A DNA stretch of 64,000 bases from Segetibacter aerophilus (lineage in GTDB: Bacteria; Bacteroidota; Bacteroidia; Chitinophagales; Chitinophagaceae), in contig NZ_BJYT01000008.1 of assembly GCF_007991655.1 (NCBI RefSeq), forward strand, positions 1 through 64,000, written 5' to 3'. The position numbers and the translations under genes were made by a program. Positions 10,284 through 18,279 of the stretch are shown piece by piece. Each line of letters begins with the position of its first letter. The first letter of the stretch is position 1. The notes under the pieces are model-generated. The model made no database searches. It was not told where the DNA came from and saw nothing but the letters and a program-made list of their open reading frames with translations.

Positions 10284-11330
10284 TTAGGTAAGTACCATAT
10301 CTCGTTTACCCGCAGCAAAGTCTTGCACCCAAGTTACGAGTGATTGTACCCAAAGCGGATGGACATTTAGGCAAGGGATTACCATAAAACTTTCGCCACC
10401 CGCATGAAGAAAAGTTTCTTTCCCCGCCATTGCAATTTCCTCCAACGTTTCAAGGCAATCACTTACAAAAGCAGGGCAAAGAATCACAAGCTTTTTAACC
10501 CCTTCGCCCGGCAACTCCTTCAATCGTAGGGCTGTATAAGGTTTCAACCATTCCTCGCTTCCAAGCCGTGATTGAAAAGAGAAGCCGACTTTGCTAGAAG
10601 GAATGTTAAGCTCATTAACTAACATCTGAGTTGTAGTCCAACATTGGTGGCGGTAACATGTGGCATGGGCAGGTGAAGACACTTCACAACAATTCTGCAC
10701 CTTCATGCAGTGTTTACCAGTTGGATCTGCTTTTGTCATGTGTCGCTGAGGAAGGCCATGATAACTAAACAGCACCTGGTCATACTCCTGTTGTAAGTAT
10801 GGTTTAATACTTTCCGTTAAAGCAGAAATATAGTGGGGCTCGTTATAAAAAGGTTTTATAAACGATAACGAAAAAGAATATTTTTTCTTTTTATGCACCG
10901 ACTTGGCATGCTCCACAGCAGTTTCATAAGAAGACATCGCATAATGAGGATATAAAGGAATCGCAATTACTTCTTCGAGATCTGGTACTCTTGCAGCTAA
11001 TTTTTCGTAAGCCTCTTCCATCGTTGGGTGGCCGTATCGCATCGCAATCTCCACCGGCTCCTCAACATTTGGCTGGAGGGCTTGCTGCAATTGTTTTGTC
11101 AGAACGATCAAGGGTGAGCCTTCCTGAGTCCACACCGATTTGTACGCTTCCGCAGATTTAGGAGCGCGAAAAGGCGCAATAATACCTCCAACCAGCAATA
11201 ACCTAAATATGTAAGGATAGTCAATTACCCTTTCATCCATCAAAAACTCCATTAAATATTTTCGAACATCTTTAACCTCGGTAGAGTCAGGTGAACCAAG
11301 ATTCATTAAAATAATACCTCTTTTAGCCAT
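10284..11330 (-). CDS. hemH: Ferrochelatase
   Basis: HemH inserts ferrous iron into protoporphyrin IX, the last step of protoheme synthesis. The 348-residue protein shows the family opening GIILMNLGSPDS, the active-site His in SYHGLPQRH (His191) and the late acidic ETLEEIA segment. Cys208, 214, 215, 225 and 230 cluster within 23 residues after the active-site loop. Internal Cys clusters of this kind hold a [2Fe-2S] centre in some bacterial ferrochelatases, so this may be an iron-sulfur enzyme (inference). It is the first gene of a leftward group hemH-hemJ, divergent from hemA across a 1 kb spacer. Confidence 0.95.
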   Translation of the reverse strand: MAKRGIILMNLGSPDSTEVKDVRKYLMEFLMDERVIDYPYIFRLLLVGGIIAPFRAPKSAEAYKSVWTQEGSPLIVLTKQLQQALQPNVEEPVEIAMRYGHPTMEEAYEKLAARVPDLEEVIAIPLYPHYAMSSYETAVEHAKSVHKKKKYSFSLSFIKPFYNEPHYISALTESIKPYLQQEYDQVLFSYHGLPQRHMTKADPTGKHCMKVQNCCEVSSPAHATCYRHQCWTTTQMLVNELNIPSSKVGFSFQSRLGSEEWLKPYTALRLKELPGEGVKKLVILCPAFVSDCLETLEEIAMAGKETFLHAGGESFMVIPCLNVHPLWVQSLVTWVQDFAAGKRDMVLT

Positions 11331-11346
11331 AATGTAAAATAAACAG

Positions 11347-11354
11347 CAAATGTA
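11347..11354 (-). promoter_or_regulatory. Candidate -7 box for hemH
   Basis: The minus strand reads TACATTTG, a full match to the Bacteroidota -7 consensus TAnnTTTG, 16 bp before the hemH start. A TTTG lies upstream but 23 bp away, longer than the usual 19-20, so only the -7 element is convincing. The transcript would have a very short leader. Confidence 0.4.
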
Positions 11355-11439
11355 AACCCCTCACATCAAGAAAAGTTCAAACGTAGTGTTAGGAGTAGAG
11401 ACTGGAAATAGAGAGAAATAACGACAGTTAGTGGGAAAT

Positions 11440-11584
11440 AAAAAAGGCACGGTATTCAACCGTGCCAAAATTTTAATTTGAAGTCCTTCTATGTTTCATA
11501 TTGCAATCGTAGAAGGTTTCATACAGTTAATCAATCGTAGAAGCAAGTATTGTTATCGTTAGAAGCAAATCACTACTGAATTGC
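11440..11584 (-). ncRNA. Candidate small RNA A, about 145 nt
   Basis: This leftward unit runs from a promoter-like element to an intrinsic terminator and has no usable reading frame. The terminator is an 8-bp perfect stem (GGCACGGT/ACCGTGCC, 11446-11466, 5-nt loop) followed on the minus strand by six T. Inside are three near-tandem copies of an approximately 12-nt motif (minus strand CTTCTACGATTG) at 11504-11515, 11532-11543 and, with an extra A, 11553-11565. Transcription is inferred from the layout only. Confidence 0.5.
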
Positions 11585-11589
11585 TGAAG

Positions 11590-11626
11590 CAAAGAAACTC
11601 AACTTTTTTATGCTAACAACCGTTAG
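11590..11626 (-). promoter_or_regulatory. Promoter/operator of candidate small RNA A
   Basis: On the minus strand a -33 TTG (11617-11619) is followed after 19 nt by TTTCTTTG (11590-11597), close to TAnnTTTG. The TTG lies in the loop of a palindrome CTAAC-nnnn-GTTAG (11613-11626). Confidence 0.45.
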
Positions 11627-11683
11627 TAACATTTTTAATTCTTTTTTAATTGCCTGAACAAGCGAGGATGGATGCTTTGAAAA

Positions 11684-11870
11684 TAAAAAAGGAGGCTTCC
11701 CTAATTTATAAGAAAAGCCTCCACAATAATAACTACAGCGTTAACCTAAATGGAAGTAAGACGCAAACTAAAATAAGACTAGAAAAAAAGCAAGAACAAT
11801 CGTAGAGGCCGGTATTATCAATTGGCAAATAAATCTTTAGATTTTCAATGACTGGCTAATCGTTAAAGGC
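11684..11870 (-). ncRNA. Candidate small RNA B, about 185 nt
   Basis: Leftward unit without a usable reading frame. It ends in an 8-bp stem (GGAGGCTT/AAGCCTCC, 11691-11722, 16-nt loop) and a run of T on the minus strand. It contains TAACGATTAG (11856-11865 complement) and CTACGATTG (11797-11805 complement), both related to the motifs of unit A. Confidence 0.5.
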
Positions 11871-11875
11871 GAAAA

Positions 11876-11914
11876 CAAAGAAACATCATTTTTATGTCAC
11901 TAACAAACGTTAGT
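11876..11914 (-). promoter_or_regulatory. Promoter/operator of candidate small RNA B
   Basis: The minus strand has TTG (11904-11906), 20 nt, then TTTCTTTG (11876-11883). The perfect palindrome ACTAAC-AAAC-GTTAGT (11899-11914) covers the -33 element. The spacer resembles that of unit A (CATAAAAA followed by TGA/TTGA). Confidence 0.5.
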
Positions 11915-11969
11915 AATTCTTTTTTAGAGAGTGGAATCTCATCAAAAAGCTTTTGAATTTGGAGTAAGT

Positions 11970-12074
11970 AAAAAAAAGCAGGGCATGATATAAATCACGC
12001 CCTGTTAACCCTTAATTTCTATTAGCAAAAACAGCAATCTAACGGCAAGTAAGCCCAAATGCTTGAACTACTTG
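11970..12074 (-). ncRNA. Candidate small RNA C, about 105 nt
   Basis: Third leftward unit. It ends in the stem CAGGGC/GCCCTG (11979-12004; the stem continues with one mismatch and TGA/TCA) and a run of seven T on the minus strand. It has only a weak version of the CGATTG motif (GTTAGATTG). Confidence 0.45.
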
Positions 12075-12080
12075 CTTTGC

Positions 12081-12119
12081 CAAAGTAATAACAAAAAATC
12101 TAAACTAACAAACGTTAGT
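12081..12119 (-). promoter_or_regulatory. Promoter/operator of candidate small RNA C
   Basis: The minus strand has TTG (12109-12111), 20 nt, then TTACTTTG (12081-12088). The palindrome ACTAAC-AAAC-GTTAGT (12104-12119) again covers -33. Here it is extended to a 15-bp perfect inverted repeat. Confidence 0.45.
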
Positions 12120-12128
12120 TTAGATTTT
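12095..12128. terminator. 15-bp AT-rich hairpin, possible bidirectional terminator
   Basis: The arms AAAATCTAAACTAAC and GTTAGTTTAGATTTT pair perfectly around an AAAC loop, with T runs leaving on both strands. It could end a fourth leftward unit starting near 12240 (that stretch also has TAACGATTAC on the minus strand). It overlaps the operator of unit C, so its function may be as DNA rather than RNA. Confidence 0.4.
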
Positions 12129-12270
12129 ATCTTAACTTTTTTGATAGTTTCTAGCACTTAAGATGATTCGTGCGATTGAAAGAGTAATCGAGATAACGAG
12201 AATAGAATGTTGTAATCGTTAAAACCCGGATAGGAGTCATGTTTTTTTATGACAACTACGTGACAGACAA

Positions 12271-12290
12271 ATTATGTCACTCCTTTACCT
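12271..12290 (+). repeat. Dispersed repeat, copy 3 (degenerate)
   Basis: ATGTCACTCCTTTACC matches the TG variant best in its GTCACTC core and lacks the full 3' CTTGTAC. It lies just upstream of the hemA promoter. Confidence 0.45.
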
Positions 12291-12295
12291 GCAAT

Positions 12296-12303
12296 TACCT
12301 TTG
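12296..12303 (+). promoter_or_regulatory. Candidate -7 box for the hemA operon
   Basis: TACCTTTG matches TAnnTTTG fully, 25 bp before the hemA ATG. No good TTG stands 19-20 nt upstream. The degenerate dispersed repeat occupies that place. Confidence 0.4.
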
Positions 12304-12327
12304 CAATACAGAATTAAGAAACACTAA

Positions 12328-13578
12328 ATGGTAGCAGACAAGCAGCAAAATATTTCTGGATTTTTCATCGTTGGAATAAACTATAAAAAAACAGATGCTT
12401 CAGTTAGGGGACAATTTGCTATCAACAATATTCAATATGCTAATATTCTGTCTATAGCCCCCTCGTTTGGCCTTTCTGAGTTTTTTATTCTTTCTACCTG
12501 CAACCGAACTGAGATTTATGGGTTTGCTGACAACGCTTGTCAACTTGTAGAAGTTCTTTGTAGCCAGACAGAAGGAGACATTGAAATGTTTAAGAAGTTG
12601 TGTTATGTCAAACAAGGGTCTGAAGCTATCCAACATATCTTTGAAGTGGGAGCGGGACTAGAATCGCAAATATTAGGAGACTATGAAATCATAGGCCAAT
12701 TAAAGTTAGCCGTAAAGTTTTCAAAAGAAAGTGGTTTTATTGGCGCGTTCACTGAAAGATTGGTGAACAGTGTAATACAATCAACAAAGGTTATTAAAAA
12801 TAAGACTGCATTAAGCGGGGGAACGGTATCAGTGTCATTTGCAGCGGTCCAATACATTAAAAAGAATGTTTCTAAAATAGCCGATAAAAACATTTTGTTA
12901 TTGGGTATCGGCAAAATAGGAAGAAATACCTGCAAAAACCTCGTAGACTATCTTAATACAAAAAGGATCACTCTTATCAATCGCACCGAGGAAAAGGCTA
13001 GAGAATTGGCGAGTGAATTAGGTTTACAATCGGCCTCAATGGATGATCTTTCTTCATACGTTCAATCTTCAGATATTATACTGGTTGCCACCAACAGCAA
13101 CGAGCCTATTATTTTAAAATCTCATTTAGAAAATTTCGGAGATAAGCTTATCATAGACTTATCCATCCCTTATAATGTAGAGAAGGAAGCACAAGAACTA
13201 TCTAATGTTACACTTATTAACGTAGATCAGTTATCTAAACTTAAAGATGAAACGCTTCAAAAGCGTGTAGCAGAAATTCCTGCTGCTAAAGCAATTATAG
13301 CAGAGCACAAAGAAGAGTTTTTAGAATGGAGTCATATGCGCAAAAATGTACCATTCATAAAAGCAGTTAAGCAAAAGTTGCATGACATGCACAACTGCGA
13401 ATTATATTTATCTTCCTACTCTTCTTATACTTCCAATACCACTTCTCTCAATCCTGTAAATGTGCAGGCTATACAAAAGGTTATAAAAAATATGGCTGTA
13501 AAAATGCGCCAGCAACACCAGCCGGGATGTTCTTACATAGAAGCCATCAATGATTTTATAACTACCCATCGCAATTAG
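12328..13578 (+). CDS. hemA: Glutamyl-tRNA reductase
   Basis: HemA reduces the glutamyl group of Glu-tRNA to glutamate-1-semialdehyde with NADPH, the first committed step of C5-pathway heme synthesis. The 416-residue protein has the catalytic Cys58 in LSTCNRTEIYG, the HIFEVGAGLESQILGD substrate-domain motif, a Rossmann motif LLGIGKIG around residue 192 and a C-terminal dimerisation helix. It starts the rightward heme operon; hemC begins 2 bp after its stop. Confidence 0.96.
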   Translation: MVADKQQNISGFFIVGINYKKTDASVRGQFAINNIQYANILSIAPSFGLSEFFILSTCNRTEIYGFADNACQLVEVLCSQTEGDIEMFKKLCYVKQGSEAIQHIFEVGAGLESQILGDYEIIGQLKLAVKFSKESGFIGAFTERLVNSVIQSTKVIKNKTALSGGTVSVSFAAVQYIKKNVSKIADKNILLLGIGKIGRNTCKNLVDYLNTKRITLINRTEEKARELASELGLQSASMDDLSSYVQSSDIILVATNSNEPIILKSHLENFGDKLIIDLSIPYNVEKEAQELSNVTLINVDQLSKLKDETLQKRVAEIPAAKAIIAEHKEEFLEWSHMRKNVPFIKAVKQKLHDMHNCELYLSSYSSYTSNTTSLNPVNVQAIQKVIKNMAVKMRQQHQPGCSYIEAINDFITTHRN

Positions 13579-13580
13579 TA

Positions 13581-14501
13581 ATGAATAAGGTTATAAAAAT
13601 TGGTACGCGGGAAAGTCAACTCGCGGTGTGGCAGGCTAATAGGGTAAAGGAACTTTTGGCGAAAAGCGGATTTGATGCAGAACTTGTTTTTATCAAAAGT
13701 GAAGGAGATATAGACTTACAAACTCCCTTATATGAAATTGGCGTTCAAGGAATTTTTACCCGTAGTCTTGATATAGCCTTACTTAACAATAGGATTGATA
13801 TTGCTGTACACAGCATGAAAGACGTTCCTACTCAACTTCCAAAAGGTATTGTGCAATGTGCGGTTTTAGAAAGAGCTTCCTATAAAGATCTGTTCGTTTA
13901 CAAGGGCGATGTTTCTTTTTTAGAAACCAGAAACTCAGATGGTTTGATAGCGACTAGTAGTATCCGCCGAAAAGCACAGTGGCTTAATCGATATCCCAAT
14001 CACAAGATTGAGAACCTGAGAGGCAACGTAAATACCAGGCTGCGCAAAGTTGAGGAAAGCGATTGGAACGGGGCCATTTTCGCTGCGGCAGGTTTGGAGA
14101 GAATTAACTTAAGACCAGGAACTTCCATTGAACTTGATTGGATGCTTCCGGCGCCGGCGCAGGGAGCAATTGTAGTTGTTTGCCGAAATGAAGATGTGTT
14201 TTCTTATGAAGCTTGTCAAAACTTTAATCACGAGGAAACCGCATTATGTACCAAAGTAGAAAAGGATTTTTTAAGAACGTTGCTTGGCGGATGCTCCACA
14301 CCCATTAGCGCTCTCGCGGAAGTAAGCGGTGAAACACTTGTTTTTAAAGGGAACATATTTACAGTAGACGGAGGTAAGAGAGTTGACATAGAAAAGTCTG
14401 TAACAATCAGCGAAGCTCCAACATTTGGGGAAATTGCGGCTTTGGAAATCCTGGCAATTGGAGGTCAGGAAATTGCTGACAGTATTCATCATGAAAGATA
14501 A
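13581..14501 (+). CDS. hemC: Hydroxymethylbilane synthase (porphobilinogen deaminase)
   Basis: HemC joins four porphobilinogens into hydroxymethylbilane. Signatures are KIGTRESQLAVWQA, HSMKDVPTQLP with the catalytic Asp region, TSSIRRKAQ, NLRGNVNTRLRK and LLGGCSTPI, where Cys238 carries the dipyrromethane cofactor. Its length (306 residues) is normal. The next gene starts inside its last 11 bp, which implies translational coupling. Confidence 0.96.
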   Translation: MNKVIKIGTRESQLAVWQANRVKELLAKSGFDAELVFIKSEGDIDLQTPLYEIGVQGIFTRSLDIALLNNRIDIAVHSMKDVPTQLPKGIVQCAVLERASYKDLFVYKGDVSFLETRNSDGLIATSSIRRKAQWLNRYPNHKIENLRGNVNTRLRKVEESDWNGAIFAAAGLERINLRPGTSIELDWMLPAPAQGAIVVVCRNEDVFSYEACQNFNHEETALCTKVEKDFLRTLLGGCSTPISALAEVSGETLVFKGNIFTVDGGKRVDIEKSVTISEAPTFGEIAALEILAIGGQEIADSIHHER

Positions 14502-15228
14502 GGAAGTCTGCATATTGAGCACGAGGCCTGTAGATGGAGCACTTATCGAAAAAGCAGCTCATCAAAATATTGTCATTGATACTATTGCCTTTATTGAGGT
14601 AAAAAAGATGATTTCAAATAAAGTTGCAGGGCGCATCAATTCTATAGCGGGTGAAAAGGCGACTGTAGTTTTTACAAGTATGAATGCCGTGGAAATTGTG
14701 GTTGAAACAGTACCCATTACCCCCCTCATGCCCGATTGGAAAATCTATTGTATTGGAGGAGCAACTTTTACCCTGGTAAAAAAATATTGGCCTTATGACA
14801 ACGTGATTTTTACAGCCAAAGATGCAAATGAACTAGCGGATAGAATTATTGAGAATAAGGAAAAAAGTGTTTATTTCTTTTGTGGTAACAAGAGGCGAGA
14901 AGAACTGCCAACACTATTACAGAAGCAGAACATAGAGGTAGAAGAATTGGTAGTGTACGAAACTATTGAGACGCCCCAATCTGCTAACAAAACTTACGAC
15001 GGCCTTTTGTTTTTTAGCCCCAGTGCTGTTCACAGTTTCTTTTCTTATAACAAGCCTGCTGCAGAGACAATTTTTTTTGCCATTGGTAATACAACTGCTA
15101 GTGCTATCAAACAATTCAGTACAAATAGCATTATTGTAAGTGACTTTCCGGCGAAGGATCAATTGATTGATAAAGCAATTGAATACTTTACGGAAAGGCC
15201 AACGAATGTTAGTAGAAAAACTGATTAA
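14491..15228 (+). CDS. hemD: Uroporphyrinogen-III synthase
   Basis: This 245-residue protein closes hydroxymethylbilane to uroporphyrinogen III. The family is very divergent; support comes from the start ILSTRPVD, the VVFTSMNAVE motif, IGGATFTLV, the hinge YFFCGNKRREELP, the second-domain LLFFSPSAVHSFF and a late FAIGNTTASAI, plus its place after hemC. I chose the ATG at 14491 (MKDKEVCIL) rather than earlier codons overlapping hemC, because the domain begins right there. The overlap with hemC is 11 nt. Confidence 0.88.
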   Translation: MKDKEVCILSTRPVDGALIEKAAHQNIVIDTIAFIEVKKMISNKVAGRINSIAGEKATVVFTSMNAVEIVVETVPITPLMPDWKIYCIGGATFTLVKKYWPYDNVIFTAKDANELADRIIENKEKSVYFFCGNKRREELPTLLQKQNIEVEELVVYETIETPQSANKTYDGLLFFSPSAVHSFFSYNKPAAETIFFAIGNTTASAIKQFSTNSIIVSDFPAKDQLIDKAIEYFTERPTNVSRKTD

Positions 15229-15290
15229 TTCTGCTAATGAAAGTGCGATAGTTCAATGTTTTAGTTTCCAAACTTCATTGCTTTTGTCGA

Positions 15291-15314
15291 CATCGTTGTG
15301 TCACTCACTTGTAC
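15291..15314 (+). repeat. Dispersed repeat, copy 4 (TG variant)
   Basis: A complete copy, CATC plus GTTGTGTCACTCACTTGTAC. It lies in the 178-bp gap between hemD and hemE, in the direction of transcription, so it would be part of the operon mRNA. Confidence 0.8.
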
Positions 15315-15406
15315 ACTGGTAGTTTTAGGAGCTTCGGCAAATATTGCTCTAAAAGCTTAAACTCTGGTTACCATTTTTACCCTGAAAATTAATACAAAAA
15401 ATAGGA

Positions 15407-16438
15407 ATGACCGAACTTAAAAACGACTTGGTATTAAGAGCCTTAAAAGGAGAAAAAACGGAACGTGTGCCTGTATGGATGATGCGACAGGCAGGCCGCT
15501 ATCTACCCGATTACTTGAAACTAAAAGCAAAGTACGATTTCTTCACAAGGGTTCAAACGCCGGAGCTCGCCACAGAAATTACTCTTCAGCCAATAGACCA
15601 GGTTGGAGTAGATGCAGCCATTATTTTTTCTGATATCCTGGTTATTCCACAAGCTATGGGTGTTGAAGTGTTGATGGAAGAAGGTAAAGGACCTTCGTTG
15701 CCCAATGTGATGAAGTCTCAAAGCGACATCGATGCATTGCAGACAGACGGAGTGGAAGAAAACCTGAAGTATGTAACGGATGCGCTATCCCTTACAAAAA
15801 GAGAGTTAAACGGCAGAGTTCCACTAATAGGTTTTGCCGGAGCCCCTTGGACGATCTTATGCTATATGGTCGAGGGAAAAGGAAGTAAAACCTGGGACAA
15901 GGCAAAGCAGTTTGCTTATACCCAACCTGAGCTAGCTCACCAACTACTGCAAAAGATTACAAACATTACCATAAATTATTTGAAAGCCCAGGCGAGAGCA
16001 GGTGCAGACTTGGTTCAGGTGTTCGACAGCTGGGCAGGTTCACTTAGTCCGGCTGATTTTAAAACTTATTCGCAGCCCTATTTGGTTAAGATAGCGGACG
16101 CGTTAAAAGACGTTGTCCCGGTAATATTATTTCCAAAGGGTACGTGGTATGCGTTGAAGGATTTAAGCCAAACAAGCGCGGCGGGGCTTGGATTAGATTG
16201 GTGCATCGAACCAAAATTTGCAAGGGAACTTACTAACAACAGTATAACCCTCCAGGGTAACTTTGACCCTTCGAAATTACTTGCACCAATTCCAGAAATC
16301 AGGAAAGCAGTCAAAGAGATGATAGATGGGTTTGGAACACAGCGATACATTGCAAATCTCGGTCATGGCATTATGCCAAATGTTCCGGTTGATCATGCAA
16401 AGGCTTTCGTGGACGCAGTTAAGGAATATGGGGTGTGA
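15407..16438 (+). CDS. hemE: Uroporphyrinogen decarboxylase
   Basis: HemE removes four acetate carboxyls from uroporphyrinogen III to give coproporphyrinogen III. The N-terminal signature [15 protein letters not shown], the [16 protein letters not shown] motif and the late [14 protein letters not shown] are all intact in 343 residues. The stop codon is embedded in a GTGAGTGG-type repeat, and a four-helix-bundle gene separates hemE from hemF. Confidence 0.96.
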   Translation: MTELKNDLVLRALKGEKTERVPVWMMRQAGRYLPDYLKLKAKYDFFTRVQTPELATEITLQPIDQVGVDAAIIFSDILVIPQAMGVEVLMEEGKGPSLPNVMKSQSDIDALQTDGVEENLKYVTDALSLTKRELNGRVPLIGFAGAPWTILCYMVEGKGSKTWDKAKQFAYTQPELAHQLLQKITNITINYLKAQARAGADLVQVFDSWAGSLSPADFKTYSQPYLVKIADALKDVVPVILFPKGTWYALKDLSQTSAAGLGLDWCIEPKFARELTNNSITLQGNFDPSKLLAPIPEIRKAVKEMIDGFGTQRYIANLGHGIMPNVPVDHAKAFVDAVKEYGV

Positions 16439-16462
16439 GTGGTATGTGGTCAGTAGTGAGTG
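16435..16462 (+). repeat. GTGAGTGG-type repeat at the hemE stop codon
   Basis: The stretch begins GTGAGTGGTATGTGG and ends CAGTAGTGAGTG. The hemE TGA lies within it. A related 29-bp stretch lies directly after the stop of the leftward glutamine-synthetase-like gene (34871-34899), in the same orientation relative to its gene. Confidence 0.6.
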
Positions 16463-16510
16463 AGCGAAACCTAATTTTTAAATTTTTATTCTACAATTAA
16501 AATAGAAGAA

Positions 16511-16882
16511 ATGTTCCTACAATTAGCTCATACTAAACTGAATGCTTATCAAGAAACAAGAAAGTTTACGCTGGAATGCTACAAAGTAACGAGGCTTCTT
16601 CCAGCAGATGAAAGGTTTGCAATGGTGCAGCAATTAAGAAGAGCTGCGCTGTCAGCTCATTTAAATTTAGCAGAAGGCGCCTCTCGGAAATCCATAGCTG
16701 AAAGAAAGAGATATTTTGAGATTTCAAGAGGTTCAGTAATAGAAGTAGACACCGCTGTTGGTATTGCGTTTGAACTAAAGTACCTGAAAATGGAAGATTT
16801 AGAAAGTATAGGAGAATTAATAGTAAATACTTTTAAGTTGCTAACTGGATTAATAAACCAAAGTAATAATACTGACAACTAA
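16511..16882 (+). CDS. Four-helix-bundle protein (23S rRNA IVP / S23 family)
   Basis: This 123-residue, fully helical protein has the family hallmarks: QLRRAALSAHLNLAEGASRKS with the conserved Arg-Arg-Ala and Asn-x-Ala-Glu-Gly, then the ERKRYFEISRGSVIEVDTAV helix. The family was first seen encoded in intervening sequences of 23S rRNA genes. In Bacteroidota stand-alone copies sit in intergenic gaps and their role is unknown. This copy is intact and lies between hemE and hemF. Its stop codon falls inside a TGACAACT-type simple repeat. Confidence 0.85.
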   Translation: MFLQLAHTKLNAYQETRKFTLECYKVTRLLPADERFAMVQQLRRAALSAHLNLAEGASRKSIAERKRYFEISRGSVIEVDTAVGIAFELKYLKMEDLESIGELIVNTFKLLTGLINQSNNTDN

Positions 16883-16897
16883 CAACTGACAACTCAC
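16873..16897 (+). repeat. TGACAACTAACAACTGACAA-type simple repeat
   Basis: Three TGACAACT/AACAACT-like units plus CTCAC surround the stop of the four-helix-bundle gene and fill the gap to hemF. A similar string is seen at 34821-34840 on the other strand. Confidence 0.6.
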
Positions 16898-16901
16898 AGG
16901 A

Positions 16902-17840
16902 ATGGGCATTAAAGAGCAATGGATACTATTCATACATCAGCTTCAAAATGACATTTGTGAAGCTCTGGAACAGACAGATGGCAAAGCAAAATTTTTTGAA
17001 GATGCGTGGGAGCGAGCCGAGGGTGGCGGTGGAAAGACAAGGGTAATTGCAAACGGAAATGTATTTGAAAAAGGAGGGGTAAATACGTCAATTGTATTTG
17101 GAGAGGTTACAGATGCAATGCGAACTCAGTTAAAAATAGATGGTGCAAAATGGTTTGCATGCGGACTGAGTCTTGTGATCCATCCAATCAATCCTTTTGT
17201 TCCCACAGTTCATGCTAATTACCGAATGTTTGAGTTGTACAATGAAAATGATGAAGTGATAGACCGTTGGTTTGGCGGTGGAACTGACCTTACGCCTTAC
17301 TACTTATTTGAAGAAGATGCAAAGCATTTTCACAATACTTATAGAAACGCTTGTGACAAGTTCGATAAGTCTTTTTATCAGAAGTTCAAGGCAGAGTGTG
17401 ATAACTATTTCGTCAATTGGCATAGAAATAAAGAGCGACGAGGCATAGGCGGAATTTTTTACGACTACCAGAAACCGACCGAAGAAAGGGATGTGAAGTT
17501 TTGGATGGATTTTGCAAGGGAGTGTGGTTTTGCCTTTATTGATGCATATATTCCAATAGTCAATAAACGAAAAGAAATTGCATTTACAACAGAAAACAAA
17601 CACTGGCAGGAAATAAGACGTGGCCGTTATGTAGAGTTCAATCTTGTGCATGACCGGGGAACTATTTTTGGCCTAAAAACAAATGGTCGCATAGAGAGTA
17701 TTTTAATGAGTTTGCCACCAACAGTAAGGTTTGAATATAATTATCAACCAAACCCGGGAAGCGAAGAAGATAAATTATTGCAAGCTTGTTTGCATCCAAG
17801 AAATTGGGTGGGGGAAGAAATTGGGGATGTAGGGATGTAA
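16902..17840 (+). CDS. hemF: Coproporphyrinogen III oxidase, oxygen-dependent
   Basis: HemF performs the oxygen-dependent double oxidative decarboxylation of coproporphyrinogen III to protoporphyrinogen IX. The 312 residues contain the NGNVFEKGGVNTSIVFG signature, WFGGGTDLTPYYLFEEDAKHFH with its conserved His residues, and RRGIGGIFYDY. Together with HemJ it marks an aerobic route. No hemN-type oxygen-independent enzyme occurs in the window. Confidence 0.96.
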   Translation: MGIKEQWILFIHQLQNDICEALEQTDGKAKFFEDAWERAEGGGGKTRVIANGNVFEKGGVNTSIVFGEVTDAMRTQLKIDGAKWFACGLSLVIHPINPFVPTVHANYRMFELYNENDEVIDRWFGGGTDLTPYYLFEEDAKHFHNTYRNACDKFDKSFYQKFKAECDNYFVNWHRNKERRGIGGIFYDYQKPTEERDVKFWMDFARECGFAFIDAYIPIVNKRKEIAFTTENKHWQEIRRGRYVEFNLVHDRGTIFGLKTNGRIESILMSLPPTVRFEYNYQPNPGSEEDKLLQACLHPRNWVGEEIGDVGM

Positions 17841-17844
17841 AGAA

Positions 17845-18276
17845 TTGGTGATTTTAGGAATTCCTATACATAAAACTGTGACCAAGTTTGAACTGCAAAA
17901 GGGGACAAAGAAATTTCATGTAGACGTCCTTAAGTTATGTACTTATTATCCTAAAAATGCAGCAGGATATGAAACAGCGAAACAACTTATTAGGGCGGCT
18001 GGTTCTGTAGGAGCAAATTACAGAGCTGCTTGCCGAGGAAAATCGAAGGCAGACTTTATATACAAAATTGAAGTTGTGTTAGAGGAGGCAGATAAGTCTT
18101 TGTACTGGCTTGAAATTTCAAAAGAGGCAGAACTATTACCGCTATCAGAATAACTAGATTATTTATTGAAAGAAGCAAACAAAATAGTATGCATTTTTAA
18201 TGCTGCTGATATAACTGCAAAGAGAAAAAGAGATGAACAAAATCAAAACGTCAGTAAATCTCCAAATCAGAAATAA
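17845..18276 (+). pseudogene. Four-helix-bundle protein broken by an in-frame stop
   Basis: The first part (17845-18153) reads a four-helix-bundle protein of the subtype with AAGSVGANYRAACRGKSKADF and EEADKSLYWLE. A TAA at 18151-18153 ends it after LLPLSE. The same frame then goes on for 40 codons (LDYLLKEANKIVCIFNAADI..., to the TAA at 18274-18276), which is the usual last helix of this subtype. One in-frame nonsense codon therefore truncates the protein. No ATG is available at the start; TTG (17845) or GTG (17848) would have to serve, 4-7 bp after hemF. It differs in subtype from the intact copy upstream, so it is not a recent duplicate. Confidence 0.8.
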
Positions 18277-18279
18277 CAA

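Noticed and set aside
11440-12130. CRISPR-like array in the heme spacer
   Set aside because: The repeated motifs are short, unequal and irregularly spaced, with promoter-terminator logic; no cas genes.
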